This document shows, piece by piece, positions 47,603 through 56,981 of a stretch of 64,000 nt of DNA. Made by a program: the position numbers and the translations under genes. Each line of letters opens with the position of its first letter. The first letter of the stretch is position 1. The notes under the pieces are model-generated. The model was not told the origin of the DNA, searched no databases, and saw only the letters and a program-made list of their open reading frames with translations. The stretch is taken from the NCBI GenBank assembly GCA_046541875.1, contig JBKHCL010000001.1, positions 1 to 64,000 on the forward strand. Direction: 5' to 3'. Source of the DNA: CAZFPT01 sp046541875. Lineage in GTDB: Bacteria > Planctomycetota > Phycisphaerae > SM23-33.

Positions 47603-47631
47603 TTGGCCCGGCCGGGTCGATGGTGTAGGAT
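47603..47631 (+). promoter_or_regulatory. Sigma70-type promoter for the purF-like gene
   Basis: -35 TTGGCC (47603-47608) and -10 TAGGAT (47626-47631), spacing 17 bp, about 60 bp before the GTG start. Confidence 0.45.
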
Positions 47632-47691
47632 GTCCCCTTGCCCCTCGACGGGAAGGGCGGAGCTGAAGGATCAGCCAACGGAGAGACCCCC

Positions 47692-49275
47692 GTGAGCGAC
47701 GAGCTTCATCATGAATGTGGCGTGGCTGCACTGTACCTGCTGGACAAACCATGGAAGGGGGCGGACCCGGCCGGGCCCGGTTGCGAGGCGATGGGCGAGG
47801 AGGGCAATGTCTCTCGTCTGATGCCCCAGATCCTTCTGGACCTCCAGAACCGCGGTCAGCTGGCGGCGGGCATGAGCTCCTACAACCCGCAACGTGTCCA
47901 ACTGCTGGATACGTATAAGGATATCGGAACGGTCGGCGAGGCGTTCCGCATGTCGCGCCCGCCGAAGTACCATTCGATTCTGGACGAGTACGCCGGCAAG
48001 GCCGCCATCGGGCACACCCGGTACGCCACCTGCGGGCTGGACGACGCTCGCTACGCCCAGCCCTTCGAGCGCCACCACGGTCGGCTGTGGAAGTGGTTCA
48101 CGTTCGCTTTCAATGGAAACCTCGCCAACTACGGCGATCTGCGCGACCGTCTGTTGGCCAAACGCCACTACCATTTCACGCTCGATACCGACACGGAAAT
48201 CGTGATGCACTCGCTGGCGTATCGGCTGCGCGGTGATAAACCTGCCGACTTGACGAAACTGATGACCGGGCTGGCACGCAGCTTTGACGGGGCGTTCAAT
48301 ATCGCGTTTCTCGATGCGATGGGACGCATGTTCGTCTGCCGCGACCCGCTGGGACTTCGGCCGATGAGTTGGGGCGTGCAGGGCAACCTGTTCGCCGCTG
48401 CCAGTGAGTCGGTAGCGCTGTCGAACCTGGGCTTCGAGACCATTCACAGCCTCCAGCCGGGACAGATGGCCATCATCGAGGACGGCGAGCTGCGTTTCGA
48501 GCAGTTCGCCTCCGCCCCACGCAAGGCCAAGTGCTTCTTCGAGTGGGTGTACTTCTCGAACGTCGCCAGCAAGATCGACGATCAGAGCGTGTACGTTGCC
48601 CGCGCCCGCAGCGGCGAGAAGCTCGCGGAAATGGAAGACCAGGAAATCAACGGCGACTGCATCGTCGTGCCCGTTCCCGATACCGCCAAGGCCGCCGCCG
48701 ACGCATACGCCTACGCGCTGGGTATTCCCAGCGTGGAAGGGCTCATGCGGAACCGCTACATCGGGCGAACGTTCATCCAGCCCAACTCTACGCGGCGGGC
48801 CAGCGCCAAGAACAAATACACCGCGCTGCCGGAGGTGCTCGAGGGGCGTCGCGTGTTCCTCGTGGAAGACTCCATCGTCCGATCGACCACGCTCAAGACG
48901 CTCGTGTCCCAGATTCGCGACGGCGCCGGCGCGAAGGAGATCCACGTCCGCGTGGCGTGTCCGCCGATCGTCGCCCCGTGCTTTTACGGGATCGACATGT
49001 CCACGCTGGGCGAGCTGTTTGCCCCGAACTTCACGCCCAAACGCTACAACGGCAACCCGTCCGACGCGATGCACGCCGAGATGGCCAGGGAACTGAAAAT
49101 CGACAGTCTTCGTTATCTTCCCATAGACGACCTGGGTCCGTGCCTGCACGTGGAGGGCGAGGATCTCTGCACCGGCTGCGTGCTGGGCAAGTATCCCACC
49201 GAGCGCGGCAACAAACTGATGCGGTCGGCCAAGCGGCGCCTCGCCAGAGGCCAGTCCGGACGCACCTACGAATAA
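47692..49275 (+). CDS. purF: Amidophosphoribosyltransferase (PurF-type)
   Basis: 527 residues from GTG 47692 after GGAGAG; this start puts the nucleophile at Cys9 (HHECGVAAL), exposed on processing as in Ntn amidotransferases. The glutaminase half has GHTRYATCG, FAFNGNLANY and TDTDTEIV. The phosphoribosyl half has the PRPP loop VFLVEDSIVRSTTLKTLV and ends CTGCVLGKYPT. It would form 5-phosphoribosylamine from PRPP and glutamine, the first step of purine synthesis. It is divergent: about 20 extra residues follow the N-terminus and the usual LQHRGQE block reads LQNRGQL. No other pur gene is adjacent. Confidence 0.87.
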   Translation: MSDELHHECGVAALYLLDKPWKGADPAGPGCEAMGEEGNVSRLMPQILLDLQNRGQLAAGMSSYNPQRVQLLDTYKDIGTVGEAFRMSRPPKYHSILDEYAGKAAIGHTRYATCGLDDARYAQPFERHHGRLWKWFTFAFNGNLANYGDLRDRLLAKRHYHFTLDTDTEIVMHSLAYRLRGDKPADLTKLMTGLARSFDGAFNIAFLDAMGRMFVCRDPLGLRPMSWGVQGNLFAAASESVALSNLGFETIHSLQPGQMAIIEDGELRFEQFASAPRKAKCFFEWVYFSNVASKIDDQSVYVARARSGEKLAEMEDQEINGDCIVVPVPDTAKAAADAYAYALGIPSVEGLMRNRYIGRTFIQPNSTRRASAKNKYTALPEVLEGRRVFLVEDSIVRSTTLKTLVSQIRDGAGAKEIHVRVACPPIVAPCFYGIDMSTLGELFAPNFTPKRYNGNPSDAMHAEMARELKIDSLRYLPIDDLGPCLHVEGEDLCTGCVLGKYPTERGNKLMRSAKRRLARGQSGRTYE

Positions 49276-49319
49276 GACTCCGTCCCCGCCTCGCGGCAGG
49301 GGCGTTTGAGGAACCCAAG

Positions 49320-49862
49320 ATGACTGAAATACCGCCAGGAACATTCGAGCACGTCCCAGCCGTCATGGACGCCCTCGCGTCGCGCGGACTGCTGCTGGGC
49401 AGCTTCGACGCCAAGGGCAACGGAAATCTCATGACCATCGGCTGGGGTTCGCTGGGGATGGTCTGGGGCGTGCCCACCTGGATGGTGCTGGTCCGCCCGT
49501 CCCGCCACACGTACTCGTGCATCGAGCATTCGGGCTGTTTCACCGTGAATGTCACCACCGACGATCAGTCGATGGCCTGCGTGGTGTGCGGCTCGCAGAG
49601 CGGCCGGGACGTCAACAAATTCGAGGAAACCGGGCTCACGATGGAACCGGCCTCCAGCGTGCTGGCGCCCGTGGCGGCCGAGTGCCCCATCCGCTATGAG
49701 TGCCGGGTCATCCACTCCAATGACGTGCTGCCCAACAAACTCACCGATGAAATCCGCTCAGGCAGCTACCAGGACGGGGACTATCACCGGGTGTACATCG
49801 GGAAGATCCTGCGCACCGTCAGCGCCCCCGACGCGGCCGATCAGCTCGCACAACGCAGCTGA
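49320..49862 (+). CDS. Flavin reductase-like FMN-binding split-barrel protein
   Basis: 180 residues from ATG 49320 after TTGAGGA. The FMN-binding split barrel is visible: NGNLMTIGWGSLGMVWGVPTWMVLVRPSRHTY, CIEHSGCFTVN, then FEETGLT and RYECRVIH, GDYHRVYIGKI. Many such proteins reduce FMN or bind it for another enzyme. A partner is not encoded nearby. It starts 44 bp after purF. Confidence 0.85.
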   Translation: MTEIPPGTFEHVPAVMDALASRGLLLGSFDAKGNGNLMTIGWGSLGMVWGVPTWMVLVRPSRHTYSCIEHSGCFTVNVTTDDQSMACVVCGSQSGRDVNKFEETGLTMEPASSVLAPVAAECPIRYECRVIHSNDVLPNKLTDEIRSGSYQDGDYHRVYIGKILRTVSAPDAADQLAQRS

Positions 49863-49885
49863 CCGCAAGGGGCAAGTTGCTCGGT

Positions 49886-51601
49886 TCAGTCCATCCGACG
49901 AAGAATCCACGTGCGCCCGGGGTTCGACGGCGGGGCGGGGATCTCGACGGCCTGACCGGTAATTTCTTCCAGCGCCCAGCCGGCCGCCTGAAGCACCTGC
50001 CTGGAGGGGCGGTCTTTCTCCAGCACCTGCCGCAGCGCGTCGCTCGTGCTTTTGGACTTCAGCTCGCCGGCGGCGATGCAGGCGTGGAACCTCGCGGCAT
50101 TTGGCTGGTGCGGGTCGGTTATCAGGTCGGACAGAAACGCGGCGACCGCCTCGGTTTTCTCCTCGTTGACCAACCCTGCCGCCACGCGCGCGGCGATGGC
50201 AGACTGCCTGCCCAGACGCGCGGTGAGGTACTTGACTCGCCCGGCTTCGATCACCAACGGCAGCGCCTCGGTGGCGTTCATTTCCGACAGCGCTTCCATC
50301 GCCGCTGCCGTCACTTCCTGCGAGTAGGGCACCGGCGACGGGCTGGAAAGGTGTCGCTTTGCCTGGGCGATGTTGCGTTTCAGCAGGTCGCGCAGCGGTT
50401 TGCGGGCGTCGGCGATCTTGGCGGCAGCCAGCCCGCGGGCGCACTCGGCCACGGCGGCTGAGTCGATCGGAAGCGAGCGCAACATCTTGATGCGCGTCTC
50501 GGCGGCGACGTCGCTCTTGAGTTCGCTGAGCAGCCAAAGGGCACTGATCAAGTTGCGGCTGCGGGTTTTCGCGGTGCCCGGCGGGTCGGTAAGCCACTTC
50601 GCTGCCGCCGACGCAACGGTTCGGGCCGGCGTGATCTGCAGCAACGCCTCGCGTGCGGCCCGGTGGGCATCGATGGGTGCTTCGGCAAGTCGGTCGAACA
50701 GCTTGGGCATGTACCGCGCGCCTCCAAGCCGACCGGCCGACCGGATCGCAGCCAGACGGACCATCGCGGATTTGTCCTCCAGGGCGTCGTCGACCCGGCC
50801 GGGCTTGCCCAGCAGACCCCATGCACGGACGGCGGCCGATCGCATGCGCGGGTCCTTCGAGTTCCACGCGGCGAGGAGTTGTTCGCGGGGCGGCGTCTTG
50901 GCGTGAAGGGCCCGGGCGGTCAAGGCGGCGGCTCGGACGCCCGGAACCTTCTCGCCCGTCAGGGCGGCGAGGGCATCGGTGAGCGGTTTCCCTCCGCTGT
51001 GGGGCTTGAGCAGCAGGGCATTCTCCGCCGCCCGCAGGCGGACAGCCGGCGACGTGTGCGAAAGGGTCTCGACCAGAACCGCCGGCCGAGCGGCCTGGCC
51101 CAGCGCGGTCAATGTCTGCAGCGCATCGGCAGCCAGGGCGGCGTTGTCCCCGGCGACCAGGGCAGCAACCGCCTCACTTACCGAGGCGATGCGTTGTTCC
51201 CGGACCTCCAGCAGCGCACCCCGCTGCAGGGCGAGCGGGGCCTCGGCGGCCAGGGCTTCTCTCAGCAGGGCTTGGCGCTTGGGGTGAGGAAGATTCCACG
51301 CTGCCTGTAGCGCCGAGAGTCGTACGCCGGTGTCCCCGTCGCTTCGAAACGCCCGGCCGATGGGCTCGGCGGCAGCGGCGGGATTGTTCGTCTCGCCCAA
51401 GGCTTTGAGGGCCTGCTGGCGAACGTATGGATCGCGGTCGTCCAGGAGGTTCACCAGCATCGCGACGTCCTTATCCGTGCCGTACTGCTGGCGGGGGCGA
51501 TACTCGCCGGGTTTCTCAGCGGCCCGGGCGGCTGTGATTGTCACAAGCAGCGTCGCGACGAGAAAGGTCGGTCGGTTGGATCGGGTAGCGGTTGGTCTCA
51601 C
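49886..51601 (-). CDS. Exported HEAT-repeat protein
   Basis: 571 residues from GTG 51601, 11 bp after the permease stop; the longer reading frame runs into the permease gene. Signal peptide FLVATLLVTITAARA. The rest is a regular array of HEAT/PBS-lyase-like helical repeats (DRDPYVRQQALKALGETNNPAAA, SPAVRLRAAENALLL, KDPRMRSAAVRAWGLLGKP, DKSAMVRLAAIRSAGRLGG). Last gene of the 56790-to-49886 operon; it probably acts as an envelope scaffold with the ABC system. Confidence 0.85.
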   Translation of the reverse strand: MRPTATRSNRPTFLVATLLVTITAARAAEKPGEYRPRQQYGTDKDVAMLVNLLDDRDPYVRQQALKALGETNNPAAAAEPIGRAFRSDGDTGVRLSALQAAWNLPHPKRQALLREALAAEAPLALQRGALLEVREQRIASVSEAVAALVAGDNAALAADALQTLTALGQAARPAVLVETLSHTSPAVRLRAAENALLLKPHSGGKPLTDALAALTGEKVPGVRAAALTARALHAKTPPREQLLAAWNSKDPRMRSAAVRAWGLLGKPGRVDDALEDKSAMVRLAAIRSAGRLGGARYMPKLFDRLAEAPIDAHRAAREALLQITPARTVASAAAKWLTDPPGTAKTRSRNLISALWLLSELKSDVAAETRIKMLRSLPIDSAAVAECARGLAAAKIADARKPLRDLLKRNIAQAKRHLSSPSPVPYSQEVTAAAMEALSEMNATEALPLVIEAGRVKYLTARLGRQSAIAARVAAGLVNEEKTEAVAAFLSDLITDPHQPNAARFHACIAAGELKSKSTSDALRQVLEKDRPSRQVLQAAGWALEEITGQAVEIPAPPSNPGRTWILRRMD

Positions 51602-51612
51602 GCGGGGGGGTC

Positions 51613-53301
51613 CTATTTGTCGGGTTGTTGCAACTGAAGCACACGGACGACGGTGACCGCAAAGAGCACGACCGTCGCGCAAGCCATGATCGGCACGTGG
51701 GCCGAGGCGATGCGGAGGTCATTCATGCCCGGGTGTCCGGCGGCGTCCAGGGCGGCTGCGACGGGGTTCACCACGAACACCGCTCGCACCAGGCGCTGGG
51801 AGAAGATTCCTCCTCCCAGCCCGGCCAGCAGGCTCACCAGGCCCATCGTTGCCACCACGCCGTAGGTCCAGGCGGTGGCGGTGGGCGTCCGCTCGAAGAG
51901 GCTGGAGAAGAACACCCCCAGCGTCGCCACGAAAAGCACGCTGATGCCCGCCACCTGCAGCACGCCGAGCACGTTGGGCCAAAGTGGCGGGCGGAAGTAC
52001 AGCAGAATCGCCAGCGCCGGTGCCGTCGCCAGCGCCAGCAGGAGCAGGGGGATGATGGCGGCCTGGAACTTCCCGCTGACGATGCGCCAGCTCGGAAGCG
52101 GCGTGGTGCGAAGAAGGTCCCACACGCCGGTTTCACGGTCGGCGCAGATGGCGCTGCTGGTCATCGCCGGGCCGATCACGATCAGCAGCAGGATCAGCAA
52201 GGCCGCGACGACCATGATCATCGAATCCACCGCGCTGCCGGACTCCTGCACCATCGCCGAGACGCCGGCCGAGACGAAGAACATCAGCACCACCGCGAGG
52301 ATCGCGGAGATCCCGATCATCCGCAGCAGCGTATGGGCCTGCAGCAGCGGGCGGGTGCGGAATTCCTTCACCAGCACCGGGTTCATCCACCAGGCGATGC
52401 TTCTCTTGCGTTTGCGCGGGTCGATGATGAACAGGAACGACCGGGCGGTTACTTTTCCGCGTTCGACGACCTTGAGCTTCTCGCGCGGGCGTGGTGGCGC
52501 AGCCGGGCGACGCAGCCTGTACAGGCAGGCGGCCGAGGCGAACACGATCACGCCCAGGCTCATCGGGATAAACGCCAGCCAGTAGGGAGGCAGACCGGCC
52601 GACCGGGCGGCGTAGGCGCTCTGGTCGCCCAGCACCAGCGAGAGCATCGCCTGGAGGGGGCTCAGCGACGCGAGGTAGTGCAGTATGGTGCGCCCGGGAT
52701 CGGCCACGCGGGTGATGAGATGGTTGCTCACCGGCCAGGCCGGCAACGCCAGAAGCAGGCAGACCGCCAGCAGGATCGCGTAGGTGATGATGATCGCCCG
52801 GTAGCTGCGATTGGCTGCGCTGGAAACCAGCAGGCCGATCGTACCCAGGTACAACGCCGTCAGCAGGAGCACGCCCAGTACGCCGATGACCGTCGCAAGC
52901 TCGATCCCGCCCAGCAAAAGCGGGGCGGCCATCGCGACGGCCCCGGTCAGGACGATCAGCACGAGGAACGCCAGCGAGCCGACGATTTTGCCCGTGGCGA
53001 TTTCCCAGGGCTTCAGGGCGGTTCCGTAGAGGCTTTCCCAGGTGTTGTGCTCTTTCTCGCTGGTGAGCGAGGCGGCGGTGAACGCCGGGGCGAACAGGGC
53101 GACCATCACCAGTTCACCGATGGCCAATACCGCCAGAATGCGTCGTGCCTGCTGGCCTCCGACATCCTGCAGCCCGTCGGCCGGCCAGAACAGCCAGATC
53201 AGGCCGGCCGCCACCAGCAACAGCGCCGCCTGCATGACGATCGCCTTTCGCGTTCGCAGGGCGGCGAGCACTTCCTTGTGGATGATGGGGTTTCGGATCA
53301 C
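51613..53301 (-). CDS. ABC-2-type permease, double length
   Basis: 562 residues from GTG 53301, which overlaps the ATPase stop by 4 bp and has an AGGAGG upstream. It has about twelve hydrophobic segments in two blocks, each opened by a conserved amphipathic stretch (NPIIHKEVLAALRTRKAIV and NPVLVKEFRTRPLLQAHTLL). TSEKEHNTWESLYGTALKPWEI and CADRETGVWDLLRTTPLPSWRI are the matching ABC-2 signatures, so it is a fused pair of permease halves. The transported or extruded substrate is unknown. Confidence 0.9.
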   Translation of the reverse strand: MIRNPIIHKEVLAALRTRKAIVMQAALLLVAAGLIWLFWPADGLQDVGGQQARRILAVLAIGELVMVALFAPAFTAASLTSEKEHNTWESLYGTALKPWEIATGKIVGSLAFLVLIVLTGAVAMAAPLLLGGIELATVIGVLGVLLLTALYLGTIGLLVSSAANRSYRAIIITYAILLAVCLLLALPAWPVSNHLITRVADPGRTILHYLASLSPLQAMLSLVLGDQSAYAARSAGLPPYWLAFIPMSLGVIVFASAACLYRLRRPAAPPRPREKLKVVERGKVTARSFLFIIDPRKRKRSIAWWMNPVLVKEFRTRPLLQAHTLLRMIGISAILAVVLMFFVSAGVSAMVQESGSAVDSMIMVVAALLILLLIVIGPAMTSSAICADRETGVWDLLRTTPLPSWRIVSGKFQAAIIPLLLLALATAPALAILLYFRPPLWPNVLGVLQVAGISVLFVATLGVFFSSLFERTPTATAWTYGVVATMGLVSLLAGLGGGIFSQRLVRAVFVVNPVAAALDAAGHPGMNDLRIASAHVPIMACATVVLFAVTVVRVLQLQQPDK

Positions 53302-54302
53302 GCCGGCGCCTCCTGGGCCGGCGTCTCGGTGTCCTGCTCTTCGGGCAGGCCCGAGCCGATTCCGCTGATGGACATGTAGGCGTCTTCCAGGCTGAGGGGC
53401 ACCTCGCGACAGGTGACGAGCCTGACCCCCGCCCCCTGGAGCCGGGCGACCATCGCCGCCAGCGATTCGTCGTCGCCGCTGAACTGGAAGCGGATCACGC
53501 CCGCTTCGTCCTCGGAGCGTTCGATCTTGTCGGCTCCGTCGGCAGCAGTGAGCACCTTGACCGCAGCCAGGCCGTCGTCGAGCGTCTTGACCTCCATCAG
53601 CCGATCCCGCCGCAACTCGGCGAGCACGTCGTGGATGTCGCCGGCCGCCCGGAGTTTGCCGCTGTGGATGATGCCGATCGAATCGCAGATCGCCGCCAAC
53701 TCCGGCAGGATGTGCGAGCTGACCAACAGCGTCTTTCCGCCGTCGGCGAGTTTCCGAAGCAGTTCGCGCATCTCGATGCGGGCCTTGGGGTCCAGCCCGC
53801 TGGCCGGCTCGTCCAGGAGCAACACCTCCGGATCGTGCAGGAGTGTCCGCGCGATGCCCACGCGCTGCTTCATGCCCTTGGACAGCGTGTCCACGAATCG
53901 GTCGCGCAGGTACTCGCCCCGCGTGATGTCCAGAACGTGGTCGATCCGCTCGCGCCGCTCCTTGCGCGGAATCTTGAAGGCCGCACCGAAAAAGTCCAGG
54001 TACTCCCACACCCGCATCTGGTCGTACACGCCGAAGGCGTCGGGCATGTAGCCCACCAGCGATTTGATCTTCTCCTGGCCGTGAGTGACCTCCTCGCCCG
54101 CGATCCAGGCGCGTCCTTCGCTGGCTTTGAGGAGTCCGGCGAGGATGCGGATTGTCGTGGTCTTCCCCGCGCCATTGTGGCCGATGTATCCGAAGATCCG
54201 ACCGCGCGGGATCGCAAGATCCAGGTGGTCCAGCGCGACGATTTCCTCGTACCGTTTCGTGAGCCCCTCGCAACGGAGCATCATGTCGTTCTTGTCACTC
54301 AC
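53298..54302 (-). CDS. ABC-2-type transporter ATP-binding protein
   Basis: 334 residues from GTG 54302, overlapping the upstream stop by 8 bp. Walker A GHNGAGKT (41-48), MPDAFGVYDQMRVWEYLDFF, signature LSKGMKQRVGIARTLL, Walker B VLLLDEPASGLDP and H-loop LLVSSHILPEL. The C-terminal 100 residues form the usual extension, with an acidic tail. It pairs with the permease at 51613-53301. Confidence 0.95.
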   Translation of the reverse strand: MSDKNDMMLRCEGLTKRYEEIVALDHLDLAIPRGRIFGYIGHNGAGKTTTIRILAGLLKASEGRAWIAGEEVTHGQEKIKSLVGYMPDAFGVYDQMRVWEYLDFFGAAFKIPRKERRERIDHVLDITRGEYLRDRFVDTLSKGMKQRVGIARTLLHDPEVLLLDEPASGLDPKARIEMRELLRKLADGGKTLLVSSHILPELAAICDSIGIIHSGKLRAAGDIHDVLAELRRDRLMEVKTLDDGLAAVKVLTAADGADKIERSEDEAGVIRFQFSGDDESLAAMVARLQGAGVRLVTCREVPLSLEDAYMSISGIGSGLPEEQDTETPAQEAPA

Positions 54303-56790
54303 CAGCCTGTCCTTCCAGGGTTACGTCCACGCTTCTGAGCCACCATTTGGGCACGGTGCCCGCTTCCAGCAGCGACTCGCCCGATTGCCCCGTCCGCCGG
54401 ACCTCCAGCAGGAACCGTGCTCGGCCGGTTTTGTCGGTAAATCGCTCGATGTTCTCGACGTTGAGTGTGATCAGTCCGCTGGGGTCGTCAAAAGTCTCCA
54501 GCTTCACCAGACCCCGGGCTCGCCGATCGCGCGGGCTGTAGCCGGGGGGCAGCCCGTAGACCGTCATCTGATTGTTCATCGCGCGGATGTCGATCCGCAG
54601 CGTCGCCCGGGGGTTGGAGACCGGCCCGATCGCTCGCGGGAAACGGGCGGCGATGAGCAGCTTCCCGTTCCGCGGCGTGACAAGGAACTCGCGACGGACG
54701 GCGTCCCACGTGGCGGTCCCCAGCGAGTCCAGCTCGGTCTGCGTCAGTCCGGAGGGGATGCGGATGTCCGCCCCGGCCGGCGGCGCCTGCAACACCAGCG
54801 GACAGGTAATGACCGACCAGCCACGGGCGTCGGTGACGTCGTCGATGGGTTTGACCGGCAGGTGGGGCGCGTAGGCGATCAGGATGGGCCGATCGTTCAG
54901 GCGCGTCTGCGGGCCGGGAACGGTCATAAGCTGTCCCAGCAGGGCGTTTCGCAACCGGTCCACCGGGTCGGCCGTCAGGGCACCGGTGTATTCGCCTTGG
55001 GCGAAGCTGCGGGCGTTGGGCTGGTCTCGCCCGGGGCGCTGATAGCGGACAATCCGCAGGCGGTCGGTGTCGGTGATGGTCCGTTCGACAGAGCCGCCGG
55101 CTGGGATTGGCCCCATGCGGTACGTTCGTCGTCCGGCGTAGAGCACCATGCCCGTGATCTCCGCGGGCAGGCGGTTTTCGATGGTTCCGGTGAGCCCCTC
55201 GGGCCCGAACGTCAGCCGAGTGGCGATGGGGGCGAGGTCCGACGAGGCGTCGATGTACAGTGCCCGACTCGTGCCGACAGGCAGGTCGGTCGGAGGCAGG
55301 AGCACCGTCCAGTCGGTACCGATCTCCTGCTGCGTCATCGCCCCGGCGAGCGTGCCGCCCATGTCCCGGATGACCGCGTCCGCCAGGCCGGCGTCGAACG
55401 TGGCGTTCTCGCGCCCGTCCGAGCCACTGTGATAGGCGCTGAGCACCTGCACGCGCGATCGGTGATCGGGGTATTGGCTGATGAGTCCCACGCTGGAGAG
55501 TCGCTCGGGGTTTCCCCGCATGCGCGACCAGCCGAAGAACGCACCGGCCATCACCAGGCAGAGCGGGACGAGCACAACCCACGTCAACTCGCTGCGCCCC
55601 AGGCGGCGCAGAACAAGACTGGTCGCCACGCTGCCCACCGCCAGCACCGCCAGCAGTGCGACCGGCCAGATGCGCCCCGGTGCGCGCAGGCCGGCGATTT
55701 CCTTCAGCGTGTCGCGTCCGACGGCCGGGAAGGCATCGGCATGCAGCGTGGGTCGGGCTCGGCAGGCGGCGTTGACGTCCTGCCAGAGGTCATGCAGCGA
55801 GGGGTCCTTCACGGCGCCCAGCGGAGCGGCCAGCACGAATATGGTTCCGTCGCCCCATTCGTTCCGGGTCAGCAGCGGCAGGTCGTTCGCCTGCCAGAGA
55901 ACCTCGGCGGTGGTGGGCATGAGTTCAGCGAAGGTGACGGGCCAATCGGTCGCGACCGGATCGATCTGCTCTCCGTCGGGGTCGGTCGCGGCGATGGATT
56001 CCAGGCGGTGCTCGCCGGTTACTTCCACGCCGGCGGCCGAGGCGAGCTCGCCGGTCAGCACGCGGTGGAACTGCCGGCCGGCGGTGACCACCAGCACGCC
56101 GCCGCGGGCGGTCCAGTCCAGCAGGGCGGTTCGCTGGGCGGGGTGCATGTCCGCCCATCGCGTTCGCCCGACGATCAGCACGTCGACACCGTCATAGCCG
56201 AACCAGTGATTGGGCGGCTGTTGGTCGGGGCGGACGGAGGAAATCATCAGCGTGACGTCCTGGAGCGGTTCGTTTTTGAGGGACTGGAGAAACAGGAAGC
56301 TGTCGTTGTCGCTTTCGGGCGTGTTGTCGTAGGAGAACATCAGCCCCACGCGCGTGTGGCGTGGGGGCACGATTGCGGCGTCGTAGGAGACCGGGGCCAG
56401 CTGACGGTCGGCTGAGAGGTCCCAGGTGCGGTAGGTCAGCGGGGTCAACGGCAGCGTTCCGAGCGTTCGATCGCCCGGACGGAGTGTGTCCGGTCGCATC
56501 GCCAGGCGAAGAAGGCGCCGCGAGTGGGGCGGCAACTCGACGACGCGGGAGAACAGCAGGGCAGTATCGCTCTGATGGGACGGCTGGCAGGCGACCTTCA
56601 CGCGGACGGTCGAGTCGCCGTCGTTTTCGACCGTCAGTTCGCGTTGGGACCACCGATGCTCGACGAGGTAGTTCTGGAACGGCCCGGCCGGTCGGCCGAA
56701 GATACGCACATCCTGGGCGGCGGCGGAGACCGTCAGAATCAGCAGGAGCAGGGCGGTCGGGCAGCCGGATCGGCGAAGTGTCCTCAGCAT
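54295..56790 (-). CDS. Large membrane protein of unknown function heading an ABC operon
   Basis: 831 residues. Signal peptide ALLLLILTVSAAA after AGGAACC. Residues about 150-330 look like a GATase-like alpha/beta domain (YDGVDVLIVGRTRWADM, LDWTARGGVLVVTAG, WGDGTIFVLAAPLG). Two membrane helices (about 375-395 and 404-420) follow, then a large region (430-831) that is probably extracytoplasmic. The layout recalls membrane proteins found with ABC-2 systems in planctomycetes and gliding-type loci (GldG-like). First gene of the four-gene operon, with 8-bp overlap to the ATPase. Function not known. Confidence 0.7.
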   Translation of the reverse strand: MLRTLRRSGCPTALLLLILTVSAAAQDVRIFGRPAGPFQNYLVEHRWSQRELTVENDGDSTVRVKVACQPSHQSDTALLFSRVVELPPHSRRLLRLAMRPDTLRPGDRTLGTLPLTPLTYRTWDLSADRQLAPVSYDAAIVPPRHTRVGLMFSYDNTPESDNDSFLFLQSLKNEPLQDVTLMISSVRPDQQPPNHWFGYDGVDVLIVGRTRWADMHPAQRTALLDWTARGGVLVVTAGRQFHRVLTGELASAAGVEVTGEHRLESIAATDPDGEQIDPVATDWPVTFAELMPTTAEVLWQANDLPLLTRNEWGDGTIFVLAAPLGAVKDPSLHDLWQDVNAACRARPTLHADAFPAVGRDTLKEIAGLRAPGRIWPVALLAVLAVGSVATSLVLRRLGRSELTWVVLVPLCLVMAGAFFGWSRMRGNPERLSSVGLISQYPDHRSRVQVLSAYHSGSDGRENATFDAGLADAVIRDMGGTLAGAMTQQEIGTDWTVLLPPTDLPVGTSRALYIDASSDLAPIATRLTFGPEGLTGTIENRLPAEITGMVLYAGRRTYRMGPIPAGGSVERTITDTDRLRIVRYQRPGRDQPNARSFAQGEYTGALTADPVDRLRNALLGQLMTVPGPQTRLNDRPILIAYAPHLPVKPIDDVTDARGWSVITCPLVLQAPPAGADIRIPSGLTQTELDSLGTATWDAVRREFLVTPRNGKLLIAARFPRAIGPVSNPRATLRIDIRAMNNQMTVYGLPPGYSPRDRRARGLVKLETFDDPSGLITLNVENIERFTDKTGRARFLLEVRRTGQSGESLLEAGTVPKWWLRSVDVTLEGQAGE

Positions 56791-56905
56791 ACGTCGGTTC
56801 CTGTCATGGGATACGATTGAGAGTGGATCAGACAGTATATCTTCCGTGGTGACTCATGCAAGACGACGTCCGGGCGATCCGATAAGAACCCCGCCGTCCG
56901 GCCCT

Positions 56906-56935
56906 TGCATGGGTTCGGGGCGGGAGGCTACAATC
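56906..56935 (+). promoter_or_regulatory. Sigma70-type promoter for the HEAT-like lipoprotein
   Basis: -35 TTGCAT (56906-56911) and -10 TACAAT (56930-56935), spacing 18 bp, about 47 bp before the ATG at 56982. Confidence 0.6.
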
Positions 56936-56981
56936 CCTCGACGGATCAGCCGCGGTCGTCGCGGCGCCGTATGGAACCGCG

